From JADKAC01 sp964492065 (lineage in GTDB: Bacteria; Bacteroidota; Bacteroidia; Chitinophagales; BACL12), in contig CAZBHH010000023.1 of NCBI GenBank assembly GCA_964492065.1, positions 1 to 41,705 of the forward strand: a stretch of DNA of 41,705 nt, written 5' to 3'. A program made the position numbers and the translations under genes. The notes below the pieces were generated by a model. The model did no database searches. It had not been told where the DNA came from and was given only the letters and a program-made list of their open reading frames with translations. How positions within the stretch are numbered: the first letter of the stretch is position 1; every line of letters begins with the position of its first letter. Of this stretch, positions 9,179 through 17,255 are shown piece by piece.

Positions 9179-9580
9179 TTATCTCAGACGGTCCATGTCA
9201 CGCACAATTTTTTCATCCCGTTGAATGGAGCGCATGGCGAGGAACAGGCTGACGATTGCCGCCGGCAACATATAAAACCCCAAAAGCAGGGTGAAGCCGG
9301 GAATATTTTTTTCAATCCGCAAAAACGTAAATACCAATAGAACCAATACCAGGAGAATTAATAACTGGCAAATGCGAATTTGGCGCCTGCGGTTTTTAAA
9401 TTGAAAAATATTGAGGAGGGTAATTCCTCCGGCAATAAATGTCAATGCCAATACCAGGATATTTTCTTTGGGGTAATACAACAGAAAATCATTTGCCGCT
9501 GCGGCGGAAATAATAAAAACGATTAACAACAGGGTGGTGAGCAGCAAAAATACAGACTGAATTCTTTGTATCATTTTCAA
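9179..9580 (-). CDS. DUF4293 family membrane protein
   Basis: A 133-residue integral inner-membrane protein with four predicted transmembrane helices (~residues 6-28, 40-58, 67-87 and 96-115). It starts MKMIQRIQSVFLLLTT and ends in a charged tail with the RDMDRLR motif that I associate with DUF4293, a family found largely in Bacteroidota with no known function. It is divergent from truA across a 71-bp spacer and carries its own -7 box. The length fits the family. Function is unknown; the family call rests on the N-terminal MIQRIQS and the C-terminal motif. Confidence 0.85.
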   Translation of the reverse strand: MKMIQRIQSVFLLLTTLLLIVFIISAAAANDFLLYYPKENILVLALTFIAGGITLLNIFQFKNRRRQIRICQLLILLVLVLLVFTFLRIEKNIPGFTLLLGFYMLPAAIVSLFLAMRSIQRDEKIVRDMDRLR

Positions 9581-9604
9581 TGATTAGGTTAAACGAATGT
9601 ATTG

Positions 9605-9612
9605 CAAAAATA
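9605..9612 (-). promoter_or_regulatory. Bacteroidota -7 promoter box of the DUF4293 gene
   Basis: TATTTTTG on the minus strand exactly fits TAnnTTTG and lies 24 bases upstream of the ATG at 9580, in the divergent spacer shared with truA. Confidence 0.5.
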
Positions 9613-9651
9613 AACCAGTATTTACAACAAGCATATAATTATCTTTAAGCC

Positions 9652-10389
9652 TTGCGCTATTTTCTGGAAATACAATACAACGGCACGCAGTACAACGGGT
9701 GGCAGGTGCAGCCCAACGGCATCACCGTACAGCAAAAGATGGATGAGGCGCTGCAGACAATATTGCGAGATGCGATTCACTGTATCGGCTGCGGGCGGAC
9801 GGATGCGGGCGTACACGCTTCGCAGTTTTTTTTGCATTTCGATACAAAGGCAGAGTTCCCGGATCATTTTCTATTGCGCATGAATGCATTGTTACCGCAC
9901 GATATCGCCGTATTGCGTTGCATAGAAGTAGCTGAAAATGCCCATGCCCGGTTTGATGCCATCCGGCGCAGCTACGAATACCGGCTGAGTTCGAGAAAGG
10001 ATGTCTTTGACTACGGGATGTATTACTACAAACCGTTTTACAAGCTGAACCCCGATTACATGCAACAGGCTGCGAAAATATTATTGAAGTACGACGACTT
10101 TCCCAGTTTCTGTAAGAGTAAGGCCGGGTCAAAGACCACTATTGTCCATATTTCGGAAGCGCAATGGATTTTTACAAATGATACAGACTGGATATTCACC
10201 ATCAGCGCCGACAGGTTTTTAAGGGGCATGGTGCGCCTGATTGTCGGGGCGATGTTGCAAGTGGGTGAAGGGCGCATGTCATTAGAAGAATTCGAAGCCG
10301 GCATTCGCAACGGCCGCAGGTTTAAAAAAGCGCTTTCGGCTCCGGCACACGCCTTATTTCTCACAGGAGTGCAATACCCGTACATTTGA
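9652..10389 (+). CDS. truA: tRNA pseudouridine(38-40) synthase TruA
   Basis: A 245-residue TruA, which isomerises uridines 38-40 in the tRNA anticodon arm. The start RYFLEIQYNGTQYNGWQVQP and the catalytic motif GCGRTDAGVHA (nucleophile Asp51) are diagnostic. The conserved RSYEYRL and FLRGMVRLIVG segments are also present. The start is a TTG at 9652: no in-frame ATG precedes the conserved block, and this start gives normal family length. It is divergent from DUF4293 and convergent with the aminotransferase gene, so probably monocistronic. Confidence 0.96.
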   Translation: MRYFLEIQYNGTQYNGWQVQPNGITVQQKMDEALQTILRDAIHCIGCGRTDAGVHASQFFLHFDTKAEFPDHFLLRMNALLPHDIAVLRCIEVAENAHARFDAIRRSYEYRLSSRKDVFDYGMYYYKPFYKLNPDYMQQAAKILLKYDDFPSFCKSKAGSKTTIVHISEAQWIFTNDTDWIFTISADRFLRGMVRLIVGAMLQVGEGRMSLEEFEAGIRNGRRFKKALSAPAHALFLTGVQYPYI

Positions 10390-10450
10390 GAAATACATTA
10401 AAAACAGCAGCCGCTTTTCCGTGTTTTTCAAAAAGTGAATTACCGCCGGT

Positions 10451-11338
10451 TTATGCGTCGCTCATCACTTTTTTGCGGAAGGCTTCCTGCAGGTGCTGTA
10501 AGACGAGAGTGCCGCTTTTGTTGATAATCTTTCTTCCGTCTATTTCGGTTACGGGCACTAATTCGCCCATCGTCCCGGTGGTAAACACTTCGTCGGCATT
10601 GTAAATTTCGGTAAGTGAAATATTTTTTTCGGCAACGCACAGGTTCTCCTCCCGGGCGATCTGCATGACGGTTTTCCGGGTAATTCCCGGCAGGCAGGCG
10701 TCGGCACAAGGGGTAAATACTTTGCCGTTGCGAATCATGAAAATATTGCACGCATTGGTTTCTGCCACAAATCCAAAGTTGTCCAGCATCAGCGCATCAT
10801 CGGCGCCCGCACAGTTGGCTTCAATTTTTGCGAGGATATTATTGATCAGGTTATTGTGATGAATTTTTGAATCCAGGTTCTGCGGGTTATTCCGGCGCAC
10901 GGAAGCGGTAATGAGTGTAATGCCGCTGTTGTCATATACAGGCCGTTTCCATTCGGCAAGGACAATTAAGGTGCAGCCTTTTTGATTGAGCCTCGGATCC
11001 ATGCCGGAGGTGATTTTTTCACCCCTGGTCAATGTCAACCGGATATGCGCATCATTGCGCATGCCATTGGCGAGTAAGGTCTCTGCGATGGCATGCGCTA
11101 TAAATTCTTTGGACGGGATATTCTGGAACATCATGGCATGTGCGGAATCGTGCAGCCGGGTGAGGTGTTCGTTCAGCGAAAATACCTTGCCGTTATAAAC
11201 CCGCAGCCCTTCCCATACGGCATCACCGCCCTGCACTGCGCTGTCGAACACGGACACTTTGGCTTCATGGCGTGGGTATAACTTATCGCCAATCCACACA
11301 TAAATATTTTCATTTTTCGGATTGTATTGTTGTTGCAT
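10451..11338 (-). CDS. Class IV PLP-dependent aminotransferase, branched-chain type
   Basis: A 295-residue fold-type IV aminotransferase related to IlvE and D-amino-acid transaminases. The probable Schiff-base lysine is K158 in LDSKIHHNNL. GFVAETNACNIFMI carries the PLP-N1 glutamate, and TTGTMGELVPV lies in the phosphate-binding region. The LDSKIxHxNxLNNIL form is typical of the branched-chain-like branch. It begins 6 bases after the sulfotransferase-like gene, so the two form an operon. Its substrate cannot be fixed from the sequence: branched-chain 2-oxo acid/glutamate exchange is the default, but the coupling to a PAPS-type protein hints at a different amino or keto acid. Confidence 0.88.
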   Translation of the reverse strand: MQQQYNPKNENIYVWIGDKLYPRHEAKVSVFDSAVQGGDAVWEGLRVYNGKVFSLNEHLTRLHDSAHAMMFQNIPSKEFIAHAIAETLLANGMRNDAHIRLTLTRGEKITSGMDPRLNQKGCTLIVLAEWKRPVYDNSGITLITASVRRNNPQNLDSKIHHNNLINNILAKIEANCAGADDALMLDNFGFVAETNACNIFMIRNGKVFTPCADACLPGITRKTVMQIAREENLCVAEKNISLTEIYNADEVFTTGTMGELVPVTEIDGRKIINKSGTLVLQHLQEAFRKKVMSDA

Positions 11339-11344
11339 ACCTGG

Positions 11345-12049
11345 TTAATTTATTGCGTGCTGCAAAAGTATATTGTAATATTTCATCGACTCAATTACCG
11401 CGGGTGCATTTTCAGTTTCTGCAAAAATTGTTGACGGTGCATAAGCTGCAAATCCCGTAGAGCGATGTACATTTTCGTACCAGTATTTTGCCCAGGCGCC
11501 GTCTTCTTTCCTGGGGCCGGGTTCCCAATGCAACATGTGGCCGTCGAAAGGGATTTCACAACTGCTGCAGATTTTGCGCAACATCCCTTCGGGGTGTTTC
11601 AAAATGGAATCCGAATCCACAATCACGCAATGCGCATCATGCGTATGGAGGTAGTGATACAGCGCAAAACTCTGCTTGATGCCGAGATCGTCAATGGAGG
11701 GGCTGGAAATAACCTTGTCGTACGATTGATACACTTTGGCGGGATGGCGCAGCAGGAGGATATTTTTTGCGCCGAGCAGAAAATTCCAATCGGTTTGAAT
11801 GAGATGATGCGCCATGTGTTTTACAAAAACGTGCCGTGTGTGTGGCGCTAACAGAAACTGAATCACACGGCCGGCATCCGCATCCTGTGTCTGCAATACT
11901 TCTTCCCTGCCCGGATGATTTAATCCGGTTGCGACCAGGTAATGCGCATACAGGGGTTCATCAATTACAAGGGTATCGCTGCGCTGTGCAAAACTGTACA
12001 TCATTGCGGTGGAAATATTGCGGGGGCCGGACAGCAGGTTGATGCGCAT
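11345..12049 (-). CDS. Sulfotransferase-like P-loop protein
   Basis: A 234-residue cytosolic protein starting MRINLLSGPRNISTAMMYS, where SGPRNIST is the 5' phosphosulfate-binding P-loop variant. FLLRHPAKVYQSYDKV-type residues (seen as LLLRHPAKVYQSYDKVI) form the 3'-phosphate region. The frame extends to 12085, but the ATG at 12049 puts the P-loop at the very N-terminus as in the family. It lies 6 bases upstream of the class IV aminotransferase. From memory, similar domains occur fused to class IV aminotransferases in some plant proteins, which would support a functional link. A weak one-mismatch -7 box (TAATATTG, 12083-12090) lies upstream. The substrate is unknown and true sulfotransfer is unproven. 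Confidence 0.82.
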   Translation of the reverse strand: MRINLLSGPRNISTAMMYSFAQRSDTLVIDEPLYAHYLVATGLNHPGREEVLQTQDADAGRVIQFLLAPHTRHVFVKHMAHHLIQTDWNFLLGAKNILLLRHPAKVYQSYDKVISSPSIDDLGIKQSFALYHYLHTHDAHCVIVDSDSILKHPEGMLRKICSSCEIPFDGHMLHWEPGPRKEDGAWAKYWYENVHRSTGFAAYAPSTIFAETENAPAVIESMKYYNILLQHAIN

Positions 12050-12188
12050 ATAATTACGGGTTTGGTCTGTGAAACCTCCCGGCAATATTAAAGAACTCTT
12101 TGCTGATTTCGGGTTCGGAATGTCAAGGCAATTGTAAAATTGCCTTTGATGGCAAATACGGCTTCGGGTTGCTCCTCCATAAAATCCA

Positions 12189-12920
12189 TTACACGCCGAA
12201 TAATAATTTTATCGCAGCTATCAGCAGTACAAACGACAACAGGTAGGAGAGCATCTTTGGCGTTGCGTGGCGGGCGCCGATGTAAGCGCCTGTGGCGCCT
12301 CCGGCAAATGCAACGGCAACCATTCCCCACATGTAATCTGAAAATGCGATGCCGCTGACCAACTGGCCGGTGAGTCCCGAAATTGAATTTACGAGGATAA
12401 ACGATGCAGAGGCGGCTGCAGTTTGCTTCATATTTCCCCAATGCATCAGCAGGATGACCGGCGATAAGATAATGCCGCCGCCGATGCCTATCATCCCCGA
12501 AAATATGCCGATTACTGCGCCGATAATCAATGCGGGGAATATGGGGATATTCTTCAGTGTCGCATCCCGTTTTTGAATGGAATACACCATACGCACGATG
12601 GCGATCAATAAGAAAACGCCGAGGATTTTTTTATAGAGGTCGGCATCCAGCGTTATCATCCCGCCGATAAAAGAAGCGGGAATGGAGGCAATTGCAAAAG
12701 GCCACAGCAGTTTCCAGTTGAAATGCCCGTGCCGGTAATATTGAAATGCGCCGACGGAGGCGACGAAAATATTCAAGACCAGTGCGGTGGGCCGCATGGT
12801 GTCCGGTGCAAACGAAAACAAAGCCATCAGCGCCAGGTAACCGCTCGCACCGCCATGCCCCACAGAGGCATACAAAAATGCAACGGCAAACAACAACAGG
12901 TAAAACACTAAAAAATCCAT
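12189..12920 (-). CDS. TSUP (TauE/SafE) family permease, putative sulfite/organosulfur exporter
   Basis: A 243-residue polytopic membrane protein of the TauE/SafE (TSUP) family, with about eight hydrophobic segments. The GHGGASGYLALMALF repeat near the N-terminus and the matching IGIFSGMIGIGGGIILSPVILLM in the second half are the typical inverted-repeat signatures. The open frame reaches 13019, inside moeA; the ATG at 12920 (MDFLVFYLLLFAVAFLY) is preferred because it starts one base after the moeA stop and yields normal length. TSUP proteins move sulfite, sulfonates or other small organic anions. Its place behind moaA-moeA suggests a link to a molybdoenzyme such as a sulfite-oxidising one, but none is in the window. 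Confidence 0.88.
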   Translation of the reverse strand: MDFLVFYLLLFAVAFLYASVGHGGASGYLALMALFSFAPDTMRPTALVLNIFVASVGAFQYYRHGHFNWKLLWPFAIASIPASFIGGMITLDADLYKKILGVFLLIAIVRMVYSIQKRDATLKNIPIFPALIIGAVIGIFSGMIGIGGGIILSPVILLMHWGNMKQTAAASASFILVNSISGLTGQLVSGIAFSDYMWGMVAVAFAGGATGAYIGARHATPKMLSYLLSFVLLIAAIKLLFGV

Positions 12921-12921
12921 T

Positions 12922-14127
12922 CTAATCGGCGTTCGGTAAGCGGTACACTGTAATGAGATCGCCGGCAAGGTAAGCAGACTTTCCCTCTTCCGCAATGACC
13001 AGGCAATCCGCATCGGCAAAGGAACGCAGGATATACGATTCCTGCCTGGGTAAAATTTCGACGCTATCGCCGGCGATTTTACCCTTGAGAAAGAAGGTGA
13101 GCCCTGCTTTTTTCGAAACGTCGTTTTTCAATCGCATTTGTGAGGCGGGTAGAGATTGCAGTTTCCGGTTGCAAAAGCGGTACAACCAGGGGACGACGTA
13201 CATATAAAAACAGGTGAGCACCGAAGCGGGATTCCCCGGCAGCCCAAAGAGCGCTGTACCCTTGTATTTGCCGAACAGCACCGGCTTCCCCGGCTTCTGT
13301 TTTACTTTGTGAAAGAGAATTTCAAAATGCGGATTTTCTTTGGAGCGTGTCACGATATCGTGATCTCCCACCGATACGCCCCCGGTGATTAAAATTAAAT
13401 CGCAATGGGCGTGAAGTGTTTCCAGCAATCCGGTCAACGCTTTGGTTTCATCTTTTACGTAGTGCAATTGCACATCGCCATAGTGCATGGTGTGTAAAGC
13501 GGCGTATAACATCGCCGAGTTAGACTCGTATATTTTCCCATCGGTTAATTGTTCACCCGGCGCCATCAATTCGTTGCCCGTGACGATTACGTGAATTTTC
13601 GGTTTGCGGCAGACGGCAATTTTATCGTAACCCATGGTGGCGATAAATCCGATTGCGGCGGCATTCAGGTAAGTGCCTTTGGGAATCGCCGGTTCGCCGC
13701 TGCGTATCTGCGATCCACGCAGGCGCACATTGTAGCCTTGTTGTAATTCCCTGTTTTCGATGAAGAGCTTATTGCCGTCGGCTTTTACATGCTCCTGCAT
13801 TACAACCGTATCGGCGCCCGGCGGCATTTTGGCACCCGTAAAAATGCGCCGTGCTTCGCCGGCCTGCAACGGGATGCCGGCAGCATCGCCGGCGGCAATT
13901 TCACCGCCGATATTGAGGTGCCGGTGAAAGTAATCCGCATAGCGGAACGCATAGCCATCCATTGCGGAGTTGTCAAACGGCGGAATGTCTATCGGGGCGA
14001 TAATATCTTCCGCCAGCACGTGCAATACACTTTTGTGGGTGGGTAGGGTTTCAACAACCGGTGCATGGGTATTGCTTCGAATAATCTGCAATGCTTCCTC
14101 TACTGATATCATGTCTCTGTTTTTCAT
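12922..14127 (-). CDS. moeA: Molybdopterin molybdotransferase MoeA
   Basis: A 401-residue MoeA, which inserts molybdate into adenylylated molybdopterin in Moco synthesis. Key motifs are PPFDNSAMDGYAF near residue 50, GEAxRIFTGAKMPPGADTV, the MoCF-like core LILITGGVSVGDHD, and ALFGLPGNPASVL. Domain order and length (~400) are normal. Its ATG overlaps the moaA stop by one base (TAATG), and the TSUP gene follows after one base. These three genes are thus one translationally packed operon. Confidence 0.96.
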   Translation of the reverse strand: MKNRDMISVEEALQIIRSNTHAPVVETLPTHKSVLHVLAEDIIAPIDIPPFDNSAMDGYAFRYADYFHRHLNIGGEIAAGDAAGIPLQAGEARRIFTGAKMPPGADTVVMQEHVKADGNKLFIENRELQQGYNVRLRGSQIRSGEPAIPKGTYLNAAAIGFIATMGYDKIAVCRKPKIHVIVTGNELMAPGEQLTDGKIYESNSAMLYAALHTMHYGDVQLHYVKDETKALTGLLETLHAHCDLILITGGVSVGDHDIVTRSKENPHFEILFHKVKQKPGKPVLFGKYKGTALFGLPGNPASVLTCFYMYVVPWLYRFCNRKLQSLPASQMRLKNDVSKKAGLTFFLKGKIAGDSVEILPRQESYILRSFADADCLVIAEEGKSAYLAGDLITVYRLPNAD

Positions 14128-15107
14128 TATCCGCCGATGGAAATCATACTGCGGTTTTTAATTTCTCCTGTGTCAATCTCGTGATATTGCGGCGTAAACT
14201 GCCCGCCGAGCATTTCTTTCTTATCGAGGATATTTTGCCTGATTAACTGCACCACGTCTTCTCCCTTGCGCAATGCCGACAATAAATCGGTTTCGGTGGT
14301 GGAGAACAGGCAATTTTTCATCTTGCCGTCGGCGGTCAATCGCATGCGGTTGCAGGAGCCGCAAAACGGAGCGCTCATCGTACTGATGACGGCAAAGGTG
14401 CCGCTGTAGTTAAGTACCTTGTATTTGCGGGCGGTGTCGTGTGCCGCATCTTTGATTTTTATAAATTCAAATTCCGCCGCGATTGCATCCAGCATTTCCC
14501 CGTAGGTAAAAACTTTGTTGTCCTGCCAGTGATTGCCTGCAAACGGCATAAATTCGATAAAGCGGATATGCAGGGGAAGGTCCTTGGTAAGCCGCACGAA
14601 ATCCTGTAATTCACAGTCATTCACACCCCGCATCACCACGCAGTTTACTTTCACGTGAAAGCCCGCATCGAGCAGCAGGTGCATATTGCGCCAGACGGTT
14701 TTAAACCCGTTGCGCCGGGTTATCATCGCAAACTTATCCGCATCCAATGTGTCTAAGCTGATATTGAGGGAATGGATGTGCGCCTGATGCAGCGTGTCAA
14801 TATACCTGTCAACCAGCAGCGCATTCGTCGTAATGGACAACTCGGTTCCCAGGGAACCCAGCATTGCAATAATTTTTTTGGCATCTTTTCTCACCAGGGG
14901 TTCACCGCCGGTGAGCCTGATTTTATTTACGCCCAAACCGGTAAAAATTTTTGCGAGGGCATAAATTTCATCCGGCTGCATCAGGTGGTCTTCCGGGTGG
15001 AAATGCATGTCGGTGTCGGGCATACAGTACGTACACCGGAAGTTACAGTTGTCGGTAAGGGAAATTCTCAGGTAATTGTGATTGCGATTAAACGTGTCTT
15101 TCAGCAT
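14127..15107 (-). CDS. moaA: GTP 3',8-cyclase MoaA
   Basis: A 326-residue radical SAM enzyme that makes 3',8-cyclo-GTP, the first step of Moco synthesis. The N-terminal cluster motif is C21-x3-C25-x2-C28 (DNCNFRCTYCMP). KIRLTGGEPLVRKD is the SAM-binding GGEP motif. The C-terminal GTP-side [4Fe-4S] ligands are in CGSCNRMRLTADGKMKNCLF. The protein ends in Gly-Gly, the conserved MoaA tail. It is the first gene of moaA-moeA-TSUP, with two adjacent -7 boxes just before its ATG. No moaC, moaD, moaE or mobA is in this window, so the rest of the pathway must lie elsewhere. Confidence 0.97.
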   Translation of the reverse strand: MLKDTFNRNHNYLRISLTDNCNFRCTYCMPDTDMHFHPEDHLMQPDEIYALAKIFTGLGVNKIRLTGGEPLVRKDAKKIIAMLGSLGTELSITTNALLVDRYIDTLHQAHIHSLNISLDTLDADKFAMITRRNGFKTVWRNMHLLLDAGFHVKVNCVVMRGVNDCELQDFVRLTKDLPLHIRFIEFMPFAGNHWQDNKVFTYGEMLDAIAAEFEFIKIKDAAHDTARKYKVLNYSGTFAVISTMSAPFCGSCNRMRLTADGKMKNCLFSTTETDLLSALRKGEDVVQLIRQNILDKKEMLGGQFTPQYHEIDTGEIKNRSMISIGG

Positions 15108-15115
15108 ACCGCTTT

Positions 15116-15131
15116 CAAAGCTACAAAACTA
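15116..15131 (-). promoter_or_regulatory. Two adjacent -7 boxes upstream of moaA
   Basis: On the minus strand TAGTTTTG (15131-15124) is followed directly by TAGCTTTG (15123-15116), both exact TAnnTTTG matches. The ATG is at 15107, so a transcript from the nearer box would have almost no leader. Confidence 0.45.
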
Positions 15132-15249
15132 AGCGGCAACGGGCAATTAATTAAGGCTCAGTCAAGGACATACCCCGAAGAATGATGTACAGATTGCACG
15201 TGGCGCAAGAGGCGATTGTAACGCCGGGAACGGGTATCCGAACCGGCAT

Positions 15250-15843
15250 TTATCCGGAAGGAAGGATAAGCGTTTCCACCACTTTGGGCAGATATTTCAA
15301 TTCGAGGCGCCGCACTTTTTTTTCAATGGTTTCGGGCGTATCCGAATCGGTAATTGCAAATGATTTTTGAAACAGGATATCGCCGGTATCGTAATGCGCA
15401 TCCACAATGTGAATCGTTATGCCGGATTTTTTTTCACCATTGGCAAACACCGCAGCGTGCACCTTCTGGCCATACATGCCCTTGCCGCCGTATTTCGGCA
15501 ACAGTGCGGGATGAATATTTACGATACGCCGCGGGTACAAGTCGATGAGCGCTGCGGGAATCAGTTTCAGGTAACCCGCCAGCACTATCCATTGGATGCG
15601 ATTCACCTGCATGAGCCCGACGATCTTTTGCGGATCGTGTAATTCCGCCTTGTCGAGGACATGCACCGCCACACTGAACTTTGCAGCCCGTTGAATGACG
15701 CCCGCCTGCGGATTGTTCGTAACGATGAGCGCAACGGCAATGGCGGGATGTTCCGAAAAATAGCGCATACAACTCTCGGCATTGGTGCCGTTGCCCGATG
15801 CGAAAATTGCTATTCTCGTTTTTGCTTGCGGTGGTAATCCCAT
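15250..15843 (-). CDS. purN: Phosphoribosylglycinamide formyltransferase PurN
   Basis: A 197-residue GAR transformylase of purine synthesis using 10-formyl-THF. Diagnostic segments are RIAIFASGNGTNAE at the N-terminus, VNIHPALLPKYGGKGMYG with the catalytic Asn/His, and GITIHIVDAHYDTGDILFQ with the catalytic Asp. The frame could start at 15891 (213 residues), but the ATG at 15843 (MGLPPQAKTR) places the Rossmann strand normally and leaves a one-mismatch -7 box (TACCTTCG, 15866-15873) upstream. It is divergent from the hexapeptide acetyltransferase, and 142 bases separate its stop from the moaA start. Confidence 0.94.
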   Translation of the reverse strand: MGLPPQAKTRIAIFASGNGTNAESCMRYFSEHPAIAVALIVTNNPQAGVIQRAAKFSVAVHVLDKAELHDPQKIVGLMQVNRIQWIVLAGYLKLIPAALIDLYPRRIVNIHPALLPKYGGKGMYGQKVHAAVFANGEKKSGITIHIVDAHYDTGDILFQKSFAITDSDTPETIEKKVRRLELKYLPKVVETLILPSG

Positions 15844-15896
15844 AGAACAGATGGCGCTTGTATTGTTGCGAAGGTAAGCGTCTTGATGCAATTATG

Positions 15897-15904
15897 TATT
15901 TTTG
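15897..15904 (+). promoter_or_regulatory. Bacteroidota -7 box of the acetyltransferase/antiterminator pair
   Basis: TATTTTTG exactly matches TAnnTTTG and lies 21 bases before the ATG at 15926, in the divergent spacer with purN. It supports the internal ATG over the upstream TTG at 15902, which lies within the box. Confidence 0.5.
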
Positions 15905-15925
15905 AAATTGCATTCAACATGTAGC

Positions 15926-16507
15926 ATGGAAGAAGAGAAGTATTTTGCACATCCAACGGCGGTGATAGATGCGGGATGTACCATTGGCGCCGGGACAAAA
16001 ATCTGGCATTTCAGTCATATAATGCAGGATTGCACCATCGGTAAGAACTGCAATCTCGGGCAGAATGTCGTCGTTTCCCCGGGAGTGGTGTTAGGCGATA
16101 ATGTAAAGGTGCAGAATAATATTTCCATCTATTCCGGCGTAACCTGCGATGACGATGTTTTCCTCGGCCCGGGGATGGTGTTTACCAATGTGATAAATCC
16201 ACGCAGCGCCGTAAACCGCAGGGATCAATATGCGAAGACGCATGTGCATCGCGGGGCGAGTATCGGCGCCAATGCCACTATTGTTTGCGGCAACGATATC
16301 GGCGCTTTTGCCTTTATCGGCGCCGGCGCCGTGGTGACAAAGGAAGTGTTGCCCTATGCGCTGGTGGTGGGCAATCCCGCCAGGCAAACCGGGTGGATCA
16401 GCGAGTTTGGGCATCGCTTGCACTTTGATGGTGACGGAATAGCCGAATGTGCCGAAAGCAAACAGCGCTATAAACTGGAAAACGGTCGTGTTACCAGAAT
16501 TCTCTGA
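15926..16507 (+). CDS. Left-handed beta-helix (hexapeptide) N-acetyltransferase, WbpD/WlbB-like
   Basis: A 193-residue hexapeptide-repeat acyltransferase. Repeats such as GCTIGAGTKIWHFSHI, CTIGKNCNLGQNVVV and VKVQNNISIYSGV run from residue ~15 to ~150. The segment VFTNVINPRSAVNRRD followed by VHRGASIGANATIVCG is the pattern of UDP-2-acetamido-3-amino-2,3-dideoxy-glucuronate N-acetyltransferases. These acetyl-CoA enzymes make nucleotide sugars for O-antigen or capsule. The ~30-residue C-terminal tail (LHFDGDGIAECAESKQRYKL) is also family-like. It is followed after 5 bases by an UpxY-like antiterminator. No other sugar genes are nearby, so this may be a fragment of, or satellite to, a polysaccharide locus. 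Confidence 0.88.
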   Translation: MEEEKYFAHPTAVIDAGCTIGAGTKIWHFSHIMQDCTIGKNCNLGQNVVVSPGVVLGDNVKVQNNISIYSGVTCDDDVFLGPGMVFTNVINPRSAVNRRDQYAKTHVHRGASIGANATIVCGNDIGAFAFIGAGAVVTKEVLPYALVVGNPARQTGWISEFGHRLHFDGDGIAECAESKQRYKLENGRVTRIL

Positions 16508-16512
16508 TTATT

Positions 16513-17055
16513 ATGGTTGTTATCAGCAAGAATAATCCCGCTGTTACCAAATACAGCTCCGAAAAACAATGGTATGTGCTCTACGTTAAGTCACGCACCG
16601 AAAAAAAAGTAAATGAACGCCTGGAGAAATTGAATTTCGAAGTGTATCTGCCGCTCATTAAGACAATGCGGCAGTGGAGCGACAGGCGCAAGCAGGTGCA
16701 GGTACCGCTATTTAACGGCTATATTTTTGTGCGCATATCTCCCGGTGCATTTACCGAAGTGCGTATGGTGGAGGGCGTGGTAAATTTTGTGAGTGTAGAG
16801 GGGAAATATGCGACTATCCGCAAGGAACAGATCGATACGATTCGCACCTTTATCGAAACAGGATATTTTATGGAGTCTGTGGAGGGCGATTTTGCTCCCG
16901 GCGAAAGAGTGCAGATTACTTTCGGACCTTTAAAAGATTGCGAAGGCGAATTATTGGATGTGCGCAACGAAAAGTATTTTGTGGTGCGTATCGATGCGAT
17001 CAATCAAATTTTAAAGGTGTCTGTACCCGCAAGCTACCTGCGGAAAATACATTAA
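16513..17055 (+). CDS. UpxY/LoaP-like NusG paralogue, transcription antiterminator
   Basis: A 180-residue NusG-family protein. Residues ~18-110 form the NGN domain (KQWYVLYVKSRTEKKVNERL, then FNGYIFVRI), and ~125-175 a KOW domain (FAPGERVQITFGPLKDCEGE). It is the size and form of the UpxY antiterminators that Bacteroides encode as the first gene of capsule operons, distinct from core NusG. It starts 5 bases after the acetyltransferase stop, so the two form an operon. Oddly it is the last gene of its unit: downstream lie only ~200 bases and then convergent genes. Its target is not visible here. Confidence 0.88.
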   Translation: MVVISKNNPAVTKYSSEKQWYVLYVKSRTEKKVNERLEKLNFEVYLPLIKTMRQWSDRRKQVQVPLFNGYIFVRISPGAFTEVRMVEGVVNFVSVEGKYATIRKEQIDTIRTFIETGYFMESVEGDFAPGERVQITFGPLKDCEGELLDVRNEKYFVVRIDAINQILKVSVPASYLRKIH

Positions 17056-17230
17056 TATACCCAAGTTTTTTCAGTAGGACGTGCATGGTGCGAAATGATA
17101 CATGCAGAATTCTGCACATACTTTCAATAGCTGACATACGTGCTGTTGCACGACTTCGCATTTTGTGTTGACGGGTTGTTTTTTAGTTGAATCTATGATT
17201 GTAGAAATGCAATTTGATCGGGGAGAATTT

Positions 17231-17255
17231 AAGCGCCACTTGCCATGCGGCGCTT
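17231..17255. terminator. Weak hairpin between convergent operons
   Basis: AAGCGCC and GGCGCTT form a 7-bp stem around an 11-nt loop, with only A/T-rich sequence and no solid T-run on either side. It overlaps the last base of the LEA-like gene's stop. It may end both the antiterminator operon and the LEA gene. Confidence 0.35.

Noticed and set aside
12125..12146. 9-bp inverted repeat (AAGGCAATT/AATTGCCTT)
   Set aside because: No T-run follows on either strand, so it was not called a terminator. It may be a weak transcription attenuator, or chance.
12088..12441. 117-codon minus-strand frame between the TSUP and sulfotransferase genes
   Set aside because: Most of it overlaps the TSUP gene in another frame and is arginine/cysteine rich. 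Only ~100 bases are intergenic, and no start or motif supports a gene.
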